Assembly (NCBI RefSeq): GCF_003385235.1
Contig: NZ_PQIA01000013.1
Location: 62,001-126,000 of the forward strand
Direction: 5' to 3'
DNA from: Amycolatopsis circi
GTDB lineage: Bacteria > Actinomycetota > Actinomycetes > Mycobacteriales > Pseudonocardiaceae
Length of the DNA: 64,000 nt
Positions 7,477 through 15,889 of the stretch are shown here, piece by piece (the first letter of the stretch is position 1; the number at the start of each line of letters is the position of its first letter). The notes below the pieces were generated by a model that was not told the DNA's origin, did not search any database, and saw only the letters and a program-made list of their open reading frames with translations. Both the position numbers and the translations under genes were made by a program.

Positions 7477-8931
7477 TCAGACGAGCGGCTTGCTGATGAG
7501 TTCGTCGACGCGCGCGTCCGTCGCCGACGTGTCGTAGAAGCGCAGCAGCCGGGTGCGGCCCGCGCCGGGGTCGCCGCGGTGCAGGTACTCGTAAAGTTCC
7601 TGGCGCATCCCGAAACTCGAGCCGGCGAGTTCCCAGCCGAGCCGGAACAGCCGGGCCTTCTCCGCTGCTCCGATGTCGTGACCACGCATGTAGAGGTCCA
7701 GGAACGGGCGCAGTTCCGGGTTCGCGAGGTCGGCTTCGGTCGGCTGCATGATGAGGCCGGACGCGGCGACCTGGCGCAAGATCTGAACCATCCGCGCTGA
7801 GATATCAGCCGACCAGAAGCCGACTCCGTTGGTGTTGTTCGGCGCGAGGTGTCCGCCCGGCGTCACGACTGCGTCGGCTTCGGCGCCCTTGATCGCCAGT
7901 TCGAGCGTCTGGACGTAGGAGATGAGTTCGCCGAGCTGCTCCTGGATGCCGCGGAAGGTGTCCACGCCGATGGAGTGCGCGAGCTTCTTCGCGACCGAGG
8001 TGAAGAACTTCATCCGGGCGAGGAAGCGGATGTGCGTGCTCTGCAGGCTCCAGACGTTGATCCGGCCGAGGCCCTTGAGCGCACGGAGCGAATCGCCGAG
8101 CAGGAAGATGCGTTCGCGCGGCAGGAAAACGTCGTCGAAGAACAGCATCGCGTCCTGCTCGTCGTACCGATTGCCGAGCGGGTGCGAATGGCCGCTCTCC
8201 GGCGCGCCGAGCGGTTCGCGCAGCAGGATCTTCAGGCCCGGCGTGTTCATCGGCAGCGCGAACCAGATGACGAAGTCTTCCGCGCCGCGAGCGGCGGTGA
8301 CGCCGTTGAGATACACCAGCACTTCATGGGAGAACGGCGCGAGCGTGGCGAGTTGCTTGGCCCCGCGCAGGATTACGCCGTCCTCGCGCTCCTCGACGAC
8401 GCGCAGGGCGAGGTCCGGGTCGTCGAGCGGGCTGGCGCTGCGGTCGATCTGCGGATCGCCGAGCGCGTGGGTCAGGACGAGGTCGTGCTCCATCGCGAAC
8501 CGGCGGTAATCCAGCGCGTTCTGACCGAAACCTTCGCGGTTCTGTTCGAGTTCGTCAGCGTAATCGGCGAGGCCCGCGACCACATTCGACATGAAGTCCG
8601 GCGATCGGCCGAGCTGTCCGAGGCTTTCCCGCATCCACCATTCCGACGCGGCGAATTTGTCCCGCAATTCCTCCGGGGTCTTCGGCAGGGAAAACGCGTA
8701 GCTGACCTCGTTGCCGGTCTCCTCGGACTTGAACAGGGTCGCCGCCCGCCCCTCGGGGGTGGCGAACCGCAGGTCGAGCAGCCGGGCGAACTCGTCGACG
8801 GTCGGCTTGAGCGCCGGGTGTTCCGCGACGTTCTCGATGCGTTTCCCGTCGAGCCAGACCTCGCGGCCGTCGTTGAGGCTCTTTTTGTACTGCTCGCCGG
8901 TCAGCGCCCCGGTGGCACCGGAAATGTCCAT
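7477..8931 (-). CDS. HpaB-family flavin-dependent monooxygenase, oxygenase component
   Basis: A 484-aa protein of the 4-hydroxyphenylacetate 3-monooxygenase (HpaB/PheA1) family, which has the acyl-CoA-dehydrogenase fold. Typical segments are RSPDFMSNVVAG, GLKILLREP, FDDVFLPRERIFL and the C-terminal SSFGMRQELYEYLHRGDPG. These enzymes use free reduced FAD or FMN and O2 to add a hydroxyl ortho to a phenol. The flavin reductase in the same operon is the likely partner. ATG at 8931 is chosen because GGAG lies four bases upstream. It is the first gene of the operon that runs to 887, and its upstream gap holds two copies of the CCGACACCGTGTCGG-type palindrome. Confidence 0.92.
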   Translation of the reverse strand: MDISGATGALTGEQYKKSLNDGREVWLDGKRIENVAEHPALKPTVDEFARLLDLRFATPEGRAATLFKSEETGNEVSYAFSLPKTPEELRDKFAASEWWMRESLGQLGRSPDFMSNVVAGLADYADELEQNREGFGQNALDYRRFAMEHDLVLTHALGDPQIDRSASPLDDPDLALRVVEEREDGVILRGAKQLATLAPFSHEVLVYLNGVTAARGAEDFVIWFALPMNTPGLKILLREPLGAPESGHSHPLGNRYDEQDAMLFFDDVFLPRERIFLLGDSLRALKGLGRINVWSLQSTHIRFLARMKFFTSVAKKLAHSIGVDTFRGIQEQLGELISYVQTLELAIKGAEADAVVTPGGHLAPNNTNGVGFWSADISARMVQILRQVAASGLIMQPTEADLANPELRPFLDLYMRGHDIGAAEKARLFRLGWELAGSSFGMRQELYEYLHRGDPGAGRTRLLRFYDTSATDARVDELISKPLV

Positions 8932-9041
8932 GTACTCCGACTCCTTTGTCTGTGACGGGCCCGCACCGGGCGACGATTCGAAGCTACGGAAATCGCGGCC
9001 CCGCGGAATCGGCCCGCTGCGGGAATCTCCGCTGCGGGCGT

Positions 9042-9076
9042 CCGACACCGTGTAGGAAAGTCCGACGCGGTGTCGG
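9042..9076. promoter_or_regulatory. Two palindromic operator candidates, centres 20 bp apart
   Basis: CCGACACCGTGTAGG (9042-9056) and CCGACGCGGTGTCGG (9062-9076) are related 15-mers whose centres are exactly 20 bp apart, two helical turns, so a regulator could bind both on one face. They lie 111-145 bp upstream of the HpaB start and just beyond the stop of the ALDH gene. Near-identical palindromes occur at 10639-10653 and 12369-12383 in the other gaps of the block. Confidence 0.65.
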
Positions 9077-9083
9077 AGAACGC

Positions 9084-10532
9084 TCAGCGCGCGATGGTCG
9101 GAACCGTCACCCATTGCCAGTACGTGAACTCGTCCAGGTTCCAGTGCCCGCCGTGCCGTCCGCCGTTGCCGGACGCGCCGAGGCCGCCCATCGGGATGTG
9201 TGCGGCGTCGTAGATGGTCTGGCCGTTGAGCGCGACCATCCCGGCGCGCAACCGGGAAGCGAAGCCGAGAGCGCGCGCGACGTCGCGGCTGTGGATCGCC
9301 GCGGACAGGCCGTATTCGGTCGCGTTGGCGAGTTCGAGTGCTTCTTCTTCGGTCGAGAAGCGGGTTACCGGGGCGACCGGGCCAAAGATCTCACTGCGGA
9401 AAGCTGCATTGTCAACTGTTACGCCGTCCAGCACAGTCGGTTGGTAGAACGCGCCGTCGTGCGTGGCTCCGTGTACGACCCGCGCGCCCCCGGCGACCGC
9501 GGCCTCGACAATGCCGTGCACCCGTTCGGCCTGCGCGGTCGTGATCAGCGGTCCGAGTGTTGTTCCGGGTGCCTTCGGGTCGCCGAGCCGCAGCTTCTCC
9601 GCCGCAGCTTTGAGCCGTTCGACGTACTCGTCAGCGATGCTTTCGTGCACCAGATGCCGTCCGGTGGCCATGCAGATCTGGCCCTGGTGCCGGAAAGTTC
9701 CGCCGACACCACCGGCCGCGGCACGGTCGAGATCGGCGTCCGCCAGCACGATGAACGCGTTGTTGCCGCCGAGTTCGAGCACTACCCGTTTGAGCAGGCC
9801 GCCCGCGACTTCGCCGACCCGACGACCCGCGGCGGACGAGCCGGTGAACGAGATCGCGTTCGTGTGCGGCGACCGCACCACCGCCTCGCCGGTTGCGGCA
9901 CCGCCGGGCAGAACGTGCAGCACGCCGTCAGGCAGACCGGCTTGCTCGAAGATCCGCGCGAGCACCGCGCCGCCGGAGAAGGCGGTCTTCACGTCCGGCT
10001 TGACCAGCACCGCATTGCCGAGCGCAATCGCCGGGGCGACCGAGCGCATCGCGAGCATCAACGGCGCGTTCCAGGGCGCGATCACCCCGACGACGCCGAC
10101 CGGGATCCGCCGCGCCAGGCCCAGCGTCGCCGGGTCTTCCACCGGGAGAAGGTCTCCCTGCGAGATCGTCACCAGCCCGGCCGCGGCGATCAGCTCGTCG
10201 ATCGCTTTGTCGACCTCGTGCTTCGCCTTCGCGGGGAGCGAGCCGCTTTCGCGCACGAGCACGTCCTCGACGTCCGCGCGGATGTCGCGCAACGCGTCCG
10301 CGGCCCGGGTGAGGACGTCGGCGCGCACGCGGTACGAGGCTCGGCTCCACTCGGCCTGTGCCTTGGCGGCGCGTGCTCCGGCCCGTTCGACGTCATGCTG
10401 ATCGGCGATCCCCGCCAAGCCCACCTTCCCGCCGTCGCCCGGCGAGATAACCGGTTGCGTGCCTCCCCCTCCGGCACGCCAACCCCCGGAGTAGATATGC
10501 CCGTCTGCCTCGCTGAGATCCCACCGGGCCAT
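9084..10532 (-). CDS. Aldehyde dehydrogenase, benzaldehyde-dehydrogenase-like
   Basis: A full-length ALDH of 482 aa. It shows VIAPWNAPL (cofactor site), FTGSSAAGR, LELGGNNA with the general-base Glu, and the catalytic Cys in GQICMATGRHLVH. This last segment resembles aromatic aldehyde dehydrogenases of the XylC type more than fatty or betaine ALDHs. The upstream gene is a benzoylformate-decarboxylase-like enzyme, so oxidation of an aromatic aldehyde to the benzoate is the natural inference. ATG at 10532 is used; the frame stays open for 33 codons further upstream but without ALDH similarity. It has its own upstream gap with an operator-like palindrome, so it may be transcribed separately from both neighbours. 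Confidence 0.92.
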   Translation of the reverse strand: MARWDLSEADGHIYSGGWRAGGGGTQPVISPGDGGKVGLAGIADQHDVERAGARAAKAQAEWSRASYRVRADVLTRAADALRDIRADVEDVLVRESGSLPAKAKHEVDKAIDELIAAAGLVTISQGDLLPVEDPATLGLARRIPVGVVGVIAPWNAPLMLAMRSVAPAIALGNAVLVKPDVKTAFSGGAVLARIFEQAGLPDGVLHVLPGGAATGEAVVRSPHTNAISFTGSSAAGRRVGEVAGGLLKRVVLELGGNNAFIVLADADLDRAAAGGVGGTFRHQGQICMATGRHLVHESIADEYVERLKAAAEKLRLGDPKAPGTTLGPLITTAQAERVHGIVEAAVAGGARVVHGATHDGAFYQPTVLDGVTVDNAAFRSEIFGPVAPVTRFSTEEEALELANATEYGLSAAIHSRDVARALGFASRLRAGMVALNGQTIYDAAHIPMGGLGASGNGGRHGGHWNLDEFTYWQWVTVPTIAR

Positions 10533-10638
10533 CGTCGTCGCCTGCCAATCCTGGTGCGGGTGCGGAGATCGCCGCGATGCTAGGTCGGCGAGAGCCCTCG
10601 CTTCATCGCCTCGGCGACGCAAATCCCGCACCCGCGAC

Positions 10639-10653
10639 TGGACACCGTGTCGG
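10639..10653. promoter_or_regulatory. Palindromic operator candidate upstream of the ALDH gene
   Basis: TGGACACCGTGTCGG carries the same GACACCGTGTC core as the sites at 9042-9076 and 12369-12383. It lies in the 137-bp gap between the decarboxylase stop and the ALDH start, about 107 bp upstream of the ATG. Confidence 0.6.
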
Positions 10654-10669
10654 AATCAGGCGGTCGGAG

Positions 10670-12298
10670 TCACTGCCACAACCGGTCGTTCACCCGGACC
10701 TCGATCAGCCGCGGACCGTCCTCCGGGCCCTGGTCCTCGGCGAGAGCAGCCCGCAGCCCGGCGGCTCCGTCGACCGTCGTCGCCTTCATGCCGAACGCCA
10801 TCGCCAGTGCTGATATCTCAACGCCGCTGATGTCCGTAAGCGGATACTCCCCTCGCTCGGCCGCCGCGCCTCCGCTTTTCACCAGGCCAGCGACCACGGC
10901 TTGATACTTTCCGTTGTTCACCACGAGATATGTCACGGGCAGCCGATGACGTACCACCGTCCAGAACGCGGGCACGCCGAACTGGACCACGCCGTCGCCG
11001 ACCACCGCGAGTACGCGCTCGCGCCGCGCCATCGCCACACCCGCCGCAGCACCCATGCCCCAGCCGAGCGAACCGCTCGCAGTGGCGAACAGCGAATCCG
11101 CGCGCGTGCGTTGAAGAAAGCGCAGCAACGGCAGCGTCGAGGTCACCGCGTCGAGGACCAGCAGACGTTCCCCGCCAATGACCTTCGCGAGGGTGCGCAT
11201 CGCCAACGCGGCACTGAACTCCCCATCCCACGGCACTTCGGCTTCCCAGCGGGCACGTCGTTCCTCACTGTCCTTCCGCACCCGGGCAAGCCACTCACTC
11301 CGCGACGGCACGCACTCCGGACGAACCCCTTCGGCCAGTCCGCGCAGCACCGCCGCGGTGTCGCCGACGACGGCCCCGGCTGGGACATACCGGCGGCCAG
11401 GCTCGGCGGGGTCTTCGGAGAGATGCAGGATCGGCACGCCAGGCGGCAGCGCCGGGACCTCGGCCGAGAACTCCAACGGCGTCGGCATTCCGGCCAGCAC
11501 CAACAGATCGGCTTCCGCCAGCAACGGCGCGCGAGGCTCGAACAATCCGGCGTAGAGCGGATGATCCGTGCGGAAGGACCATCGTTCGAGGTCTCGCCGG
11601 GACTCGACGAACACCGGTGCGCCGAGCCGTTCGGCCAACCGTTCCAAGTCGGCCTCGGCCCTTCGCCGGGCGACATCCGAGCCCGCCACGACCACCGGCC
11701 GCCGCGCCGCATCGAGCAGCGCGCTCGCGTGTCGAACGGCCTCCGCGGCGGGGCTCTGCCGCGCACCCCAGCGGACCGGAGGCGCGACGCCGGCTTCCGC
11801 GGCCAAATGGTCTTGCGGGATCGTGAGAATCGCCGGTTGCTCCGGAACGACCGTGGTATGCCACAGCGTCCGACTGACATCTTCTAGCAAGTCTTCGGCG
11901 CGAAGGTTCTGCCAGGCGTGACCCACGTACGGCGCGGCCGTTTCGAGCAATCGCGGCGACGTCGTCAACGCGCGGTGCGGCAGGGTCGCCGTTCCCTTGA
12001 TCCCGGCGAGAATCGCGACGCTGCTGCGCGCGACTTGCGCCGCGTACAGATGCGCCAAGCCGTTCGCGACTCCGACGTTCGTGTGCAGGTAGGCCACGCC
12101 GATCCGTCCGGAGGCGCGCGCGTAGCCGTCGGCCATGGACACCGAGATCGCCTCGTGGGTGGTCAGCACGAACTCGGGTCCGCCTCGCCTGGTGGCAACA
12201 GCGTCGAGCACTGGTATCTCACTGGTGCCGGGACAGCAGAAAACGCGCTCGACTCCCCACTGCGCCAAGGTTTCCAGCAACCGCGCGGCAGCCGTCAT
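10670..12298 (-). CDS. ThDP-dependent decarboxylase, benzoylformate-decarboxylase-like
   Basis: A 542-aa three-domain thiamine diphosphate enzyme. The N-terminal Pyr domain has CPGTSEIP and THEAISVSMADGYARASG, with the cofactor-activating Glu at residue 49. LHTNVGVANG (His72) matches the position of a catalytic His in benzoylformate decarboxylase. The C-terminal PP domain has GDGVVQFG ending in NNGKYQ, the Mg/ThDP motif. It would convert an arylglyoxylate (benzoylformate type) to the aldehyde and CO2, feeding the adjacent ALDH. Acetolactate-synthase-like or oxalyl-CoA-type chemistry is less likely from the His placement and context. The ATG at 12298 has no clear ribosome-binding site; a GTG nine bases upstream is an alternative. 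Confidence 0.85.
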   Translation of the reverse strand: MTAAARLLETLAQWGVERVFCCPGTSEIPVLDAVATRRGGPEFVLTTHEAISVSMADGYARASGRIGVAYLHTNVGVANGLAHLYAAQVARSSVAILAGIKGTATLPHRALTTSPRLLETAAPYVGHAWQNLRAEDLLEDVSRTLWHTTVVPEQPAILTIPQDHLAAEAGVAPPVRWGARQSPAAEAVRHASALLDAARRPVVVAGSDVARRRAEADLERLAERLGAPVFVESRRDLERWSFRTDHPLYAGLFEPRAPLLAEADLLVLAGMPTPLEFSAEVPALPPGVPILHLSEDPAEPGRRYVPAGAVVGDTAAVLRGLAEGVRPECVPSRSEWLARVRKDSEERRARWEAEVPWDGEFSAALAMRTLAKVIGGERLLVLDAVTSTLPLLRFLQRTRADSLFATASGSLGWGMGAAAGVAMARRERVLAVVGDGVVQFGVPAFWTVVRHRLPVTYLVVNNGKYQAVVAGLVKSGGAAAERGEYPLTDISGVEISALAMAFGMKATTVDGAAGLRAALAEDQGPEDGPRLIEVRVNDRLWQ

Positions 12299-12368
12299 GC
12301 CCAGCACGTTACGCAGCGCGCCAGGCTGAGCGCTCCGACGCGGCGACGGAAGAAACCCGGCGGACTGT

Positions 12369-12383
12369 GCGACACGGTGTCGG
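12369..12383. promoter_or_regulatory. Palindromic operator candidate between divergent decarboxylase and methyltransferase
   Basis: GCGACACGGTGTCGG contains the perfect 11-mer palindrome GACACGGTGTC around its central base and is the reverse-complement relative of the sites at 9042 and 10639. It lies 71 bp upstream of the decarboxylase ATG and 51 bp upstream of the methyltransferase ATG. It is the fourth copy in the catabolic block and the only one in a divergent promoter region. Confidence 0.62.
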
Positions 12384-12433
12384 GATCGGAGTAGGTTACG
12401 GTCCCGGCACCCGGCGAAAGGCAAGGCGGCTCA

Positions 12434-13342
12434 ATGACTTCTGCCCGGCACGACGGAGACACCTGGGATCTGGCGTCCAGCGTCGGCGCGACCGCGACCA
12501 TGGCCGCGGCGGCCCGGGCGATCGCGACCCGCGAGGACGGCACGCTGTTCTCGGACCGGTTCGCCGAACCGCTCGTCCAGGCAGTCGGCGTCGACCTGCT
12601 CGCCAAACTGGCGTCCGGCGAGACGGCCTCCGGCAACCTCGTCGGGCAGATCTGGATCGACGCGGCCAAGATCCGCGGCAAGTTCTACGACGAGTTCTTC
12701 CTCGACGCGGCCGGCGCGGGCATCACCCAGGCCGTGATCCTGGCGTCCGGACTGGATTCGCGCTCCTATCGGCTGCCCTGGCCGAACGGGACCGTGGTGT
12801 ACGAGATCGACCAGGAGCCGGTGGTCGAGTTCAAGGCCCGCACCCTGGCCGAACTGGGCGCCGAGCCCACCGCTGACCGGCGACCGGTCGCCGTCGACCT
12901 GCGCGACGACTGGCCCGCCGCACTGCACGCCGCCGGTTTCGACCCGGCCTGGCCGACCGCGTGGAGCGCCGAAGGACTGCTGGGATATCTGCCGCCCGAA
13001 GCGCAAGATCGCTTGCTGGACACCATCACCGAACTCAGCGCGCCGGGAAGCCGGGTCGCCACCGAAAACCGGCCCAACCCTCGTCCCGGCGAAGAGGACA
13101 AAACGAAGGAGCGCCTCGACCGCATCTCCGAGCAATGGCGCGGCGAGGGTTTCGACACCGACATGACGAGGCTGCGGTACTTCGGCGAGCGCAACGAAGC
13201 GGCTCCCTACTTGACCGGACTCGGCTGGGCGGTGCAGGGAAGCACTGTCCGGGAGCTGCTCGCCGCCAACGGCCTGCCGCCGCTGCAGGACGACGATCTG
13301 CGCATGGGCGACCTTCGGTACATCACCGGCGCATTGCCCTAG
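12434..13342 (+). CDS. Class I SAM-dependent methyltransferase, leucine carboxyl methyltransferase (LCM/PPM1) family
   Basis: The 302-aa protein is of the type common in mycobacteria and other actinomycetes, where many paralogues are annotated as putative SAM-dependent methyltransferases. Recognisable pieces are the N-terminal [20 protein letters not shown], the SAM-binding [14 protein letters not shown], and the acidic YEIDQEPV that contacts the ribose. Substrate is unknown; O-methylation of a carboxylate or hydroxyl is typical. AAGGCGG precedes the ATG. It is divergent from the decarboxylase and shares its upstream palindrome, so co-regulation is possible. A decayed member of the same broad family lies at 60349-61244. 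Confidence 0.85.
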   Translation: MTSARHDGDTWDLASSVGATATMAAAARAIATREDGTLFSDRFAEPLVQAVGVDLLAKLASGETASGNLVGQIWIDAAKIRGKFYDEFFLDAAGAGITQAVILASGLDSRSYRLPWPNGTVVYEIDQEPVVEFKARTLAELGAEPTADRRPVAVDLRDDWPAALHAAGFDPAWPTAWSAEGLLGYLPPEAQDRLLDTITELSAPGSRVATENRPNPRPGEEDKTKERLDRISEQWRGEGFDTDMTRLRYFGERNEAAPYLTGLGWAVQGSTVRELLAANGLPPLQDDDLRMGDLRYITGALP

Positions 13343-13353
13343 CGCATCGCGTG

Positions 13354-13374
13354 CCGTGAGGGGAACCCTCACGG
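13354..13374. terminator. Hairpin terminator after the methyltransferase gene
   Basis: CCGTGAGGG (13354-13362) pairs perfectly with CCCTCACGG (13366-13374) around a 3-nt loop, starting 12 bases past the methyltransferase stop. The rest of the gap to 13638 holds no gene that can be supported; it presumably contains the promoter of the following gene. Confidence 0.7.
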
Positions 13375-13638
13375 ACTCCGCAGCCCACACGGCACGCCGC
13401 GTCCTCCTCGCCGCGAGCCACCTGGGCCGTGGCCGAGCCATCACGGCTGGTCACACCTGCTCCGTGGCCGATTTGTGATGGTGGTCACGGGCCATACCGA
13501 GGGTTTGCTCCTCGCGGTCGCGAATCCCAAGCACAGCCCCCGATCCCGAAGAGATTTCCGGTTCGGCCGCCGACCGGGAAGGTCAACGGGAGATAACGGT
13601 TTTGTGGAGATCCGTGCGTTCCGGGCGAGGATTTGCGA

Positions 13639-15333
13639 GTGCTCGCCCCTGCCGACCAGGTCCGTTTCGCCTTCGAGCCGCTGTACAGCCTCTACAGCGG
13701 CTCGGCTGTCGCAGTCGAAGCGGTCGGGCATCCGGCGGCGGGCTGGGTCCAGGATCTGCTCGACGCGGCGGGCGACCAGGCCCAGCTGATCGACGCCGAC
13801 CTCGACCTGGCGGCACGCGCGGCCGCGGCGGTCCCGCGGACCACGGCCGGGGTTTCGCTGCATCTCAACCTGAGCGCCAGCACCGCCGGCGCGCCCGCCG
13901 AGCGGTTCATCCCGCTGCTCCAGACCTTGGAACGCACGGGTCGCCGACCCGCCGACGTCGTACTGGAAATCACCGCACCGCTCGCCATCCCGAACCCGGG
14001 CACCCTGCTGCAGGGCCTGCACCGACTCCGCGACCTCGGCTTCCGGCTGGCCTTCGACCGGCTCGGCGCCGCGGGCCTGCCGATGAACCTCCTCGCCGAA
14101 GCGCCGATCGAGATGATCAAGCTGGATCGCGCGACGCTACGACGACTCCCGGCGAACGCGGCGACCGTCGCGCTCGTCGAGGCGCTGGTGCAGTTCGCGA
14201 CGCAGACCGATCTGCGGCTCGTCGCGACGGGAATCGAGAACGACGCGGAACTCGACGTCGCCCGGCGGGCCGGAATCCGGCTGGTGCAAGGGAATCTGTT
14301 CGCCACCGCCGCTCCCGAGCGGGTGCTGCCCACCGCCGAACGAGGCGACCAGCCGGGCACCATGGTGGTCTCGCCCGCCGCCGGACTGCGGATCCCCGAA
14401 TTCCTCCGCCAAGCCAAAACCCTGCCGGACGACGCGACGTGCGACGACGTCCACGCGATCCTGTCCGCCGAGCACGCGCCGAAAGCCATCGTCGGGCTGG
14501 ACCAGCAAGCGCGTCCACAGTGGACTATCGACCGGATGCGCTTCCTGCTCGCGGTGACCGGCCGGTACGGACACGCGCTGTACGCGGGCAAACCCGCCGC
14601 GAAACTGGCCGGCCCGCCGCGGCTGGTCCGAATCGACACCGGTACCCGCGAACTGCTCGAAATCATCGCCGACGGCGGAGCCGAGCACAGCGGCGACGAC
14701 CTAGTGGTCACTGACGCATCCGGCCGGTACCAGGGGGTGGTGCGGCCGAACGAGGTGATGCGCCGGATGGCCGCGGTGAAGGTCGAGGCCGCGGTCGCGC
14801 TCAACCCGCTCACCCGGCTGCCCGGGAGCGACGCGATCGCCCAGGACGTTGCCCGCCGAGCGGGCGCCGGACGGCCGTTTGTCGTGGCCTGGCTGGACAT
14901 CGACCACTTCAAGCGCCTCAACGACACCGCCGGGTTCGCCGCGGGCGACGACCTGATCCGCGCCATCGGCCGAGCCCTGACCGACCACGCCCGGCGGCTC
15001 GGAGACGTCACCGTCGGGCACGTCGGCGGAGACGATTTCCTGGTCGTGTGCGGCGTCGAGGACATCACGTCACTCGCGGACGCCGTCCTCGGCCACGGCT
15101 GGTCCGTCGACGGGGTGCCGGTAACGCTCTCCCTGGCGAGCCTTGTCCAGACCGGTGCGTCAGCGGGTTCGTATCGCGAAAGCGCGCGGTTGCTGGCGCC
15201 GTTGAAGAAGCAGGCGAAAGGGATCGCGGGTTCGAGCTGGGTCAACAGCTGGCCGGGTGCGGGGCGGGCGCAGATTCTTCGCGGTGGCAAGGAGATGGGT
15301 GATCGGTCGCCGGTGCTGCTTTCCCAGCAGTAG
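13639..15333 (+). CDS. EAL-CBS-GGDEF domain protein with degenerate EAL
   Basis: This protein of about 564 aa has three parts: an N-terminal EAL-like domain (about 1-230), a CBS-pair region (about 250-400) and a C-terminal GGDEF domain (about 400-540). The EAL signature is altered: EAV replaces EAL, FDRLG replaces DDFG, and the AEG Glu is Thr (VATGIEN), so c-di-GMP hydrolysis is unlikely although binding may remain. The GGDEF domain has WLDIDHFKRLND and GHVGGDDF, a conservative Glu-to-Asp change that may still permit diguanylate cyclase activity. GTG at 13639 is chosen because GAGG lies eight bases upstream; TTG at 13633 is also possible. There is no signal peptide or membrane segment, so it is cytoplasmic. 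Its stop directly abuts the stop of the convergent next gene. Confidence 0.87.
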   Translation: MLAPADQVRFAFEPLYSLYSGSAVAVEAVGHPAAGWVQDLLDAAGDQAQLIDADLDLAARAAAAVPRTTAGVSLHLNLSASTAGAPAERFIPLLQTLERTGRRPADVVLEITAPLAIPNPGTLLQGLHRLRDLGFRLAFDRLGAAGLPMNLLAEAPIEMIKLDRATLRRLPANAATVALVEALVQFATQTDLRLVATGIENDAELDVARRAGIRLVQGNLFATAAPERVLPTAERGDQPGTMVVSPAAGLRIPEFLRQAKTLPDDATCDDVHAILSAEHAPKAIVGLDQQARPQWTIDRMRFLLAVTGRYGHALYAGKPAAKLAGPPRLVRIDTGTRELLEIIADGGAEHSGDDLVVTDASGRYQGVVRPNEVMRRMAAVKVEAAVALNPLTRLPGSDAIAQDVARRAGAGRPFVVAWLDIDHFKRLNDTAGFAAGDDLIRAIGRALTDHARRLGDVTVGHVGGDDFLVVCGVEDITSLADAVLGHGWSVDGVPVTLSLASLVQTGASAGSYRESARLLAPLKKQAKGIAGSSWVNSWPGAGRAQILRGGKEMGDRSPVLLSQQ

Positions 15334-15855
15334 TCAGCATTCCGGCAGTTCATCCGCGGTCAGCAACGCATGCAGCTTCCCGAGACGCCGCCGCATCGCT
15401 GGATTGAGCTGGTCGACCAGCACCGCACAGCCAACCAGTTCCGCACCCGCCTCCACCACCAAATCACGAACGGCCAGCGCCTGACTCCCCGTCTCGATCC
15501 AGTCGTCCACCAACAGCGCCCGGTCGCCGGACGACAGCGCCGATCGCTGCAACCGCAAGGTATGCCGGAAACCCCGGTAGTCCGGGTCCGTTTCGCGGGT
15601 CAGCTTCTCGCCGGGGAACATCCCGGCCGCCTTCCGGATCGCGGCGAACCCGACGCCCAGTTCCAGCGCCACCGCCCCGCCGAGCAGGAATCCCCGCGAT
15701 TCGATCCCGCACACCGCGGTCACGTCCGCGTCCCGGAACGGCTCGGCCAGCGCCTTGACCACCTCGGCGAACGCCGTCGCGTCGCGGAAAACCGGCCAGA
15801 GGTCGGCGTGTCCGTCGACCCAGCGGAAGCGGTCCAGCAGAAGAGCACGTGTCAT
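15334..15855 (-). CDS. Phosphoribosyltransferase family protein (adenine PRTase-like)
   Basis: A 173-aa protein with the type I PRTase fold. The PRPP-binding loop is ALLVDDWIETGSQA, a variant of the usual VDDxxxTGGT, and ICGIESRGFLLGG-like sequence near residue 55 (VCGIESRGF) is the purine-PRTase hallmark seen in adenine phosphoribosyltransferases. Expected reaction: purine base plus PRPP to nucleotide, a salvage step. The replacement of the common TGGT by TGSQ makes specificity uncertain. No strong ribosome-binding site precedes the ATG at 15855. Upstream of it lies the 82-86 bp repeat array, which therefore contains or replaces its promoter. Confidence 0.78.
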   Translation of the reverse strand: MTRALLLDRFRWVDGHADLWPVFRDATAFAEVVKALAEPFRDADVTAVCGIESRGFLLGGAVALELGVGFAAIRKAAGMFPGEKLTRETDPDYRGFRHTLRLQRSALSSGDRALLVDDWIETGSQALAVRDLVVEAGAELVGCAVLVDQLNPAMRRRLGKLHALLTADELPEC

Positions 15856-15889
15856 GCGGCGATCTTGACGCCTCGCCCGGCAGTCGGGC

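Noticed and set aside
12335..12349. Fifth copy of the catabolic palindrome (CCGACGCGGCGACGG)
   Set aside because: Only the left half matches and the inverted half is lost, so it is not counted with the four good sites.
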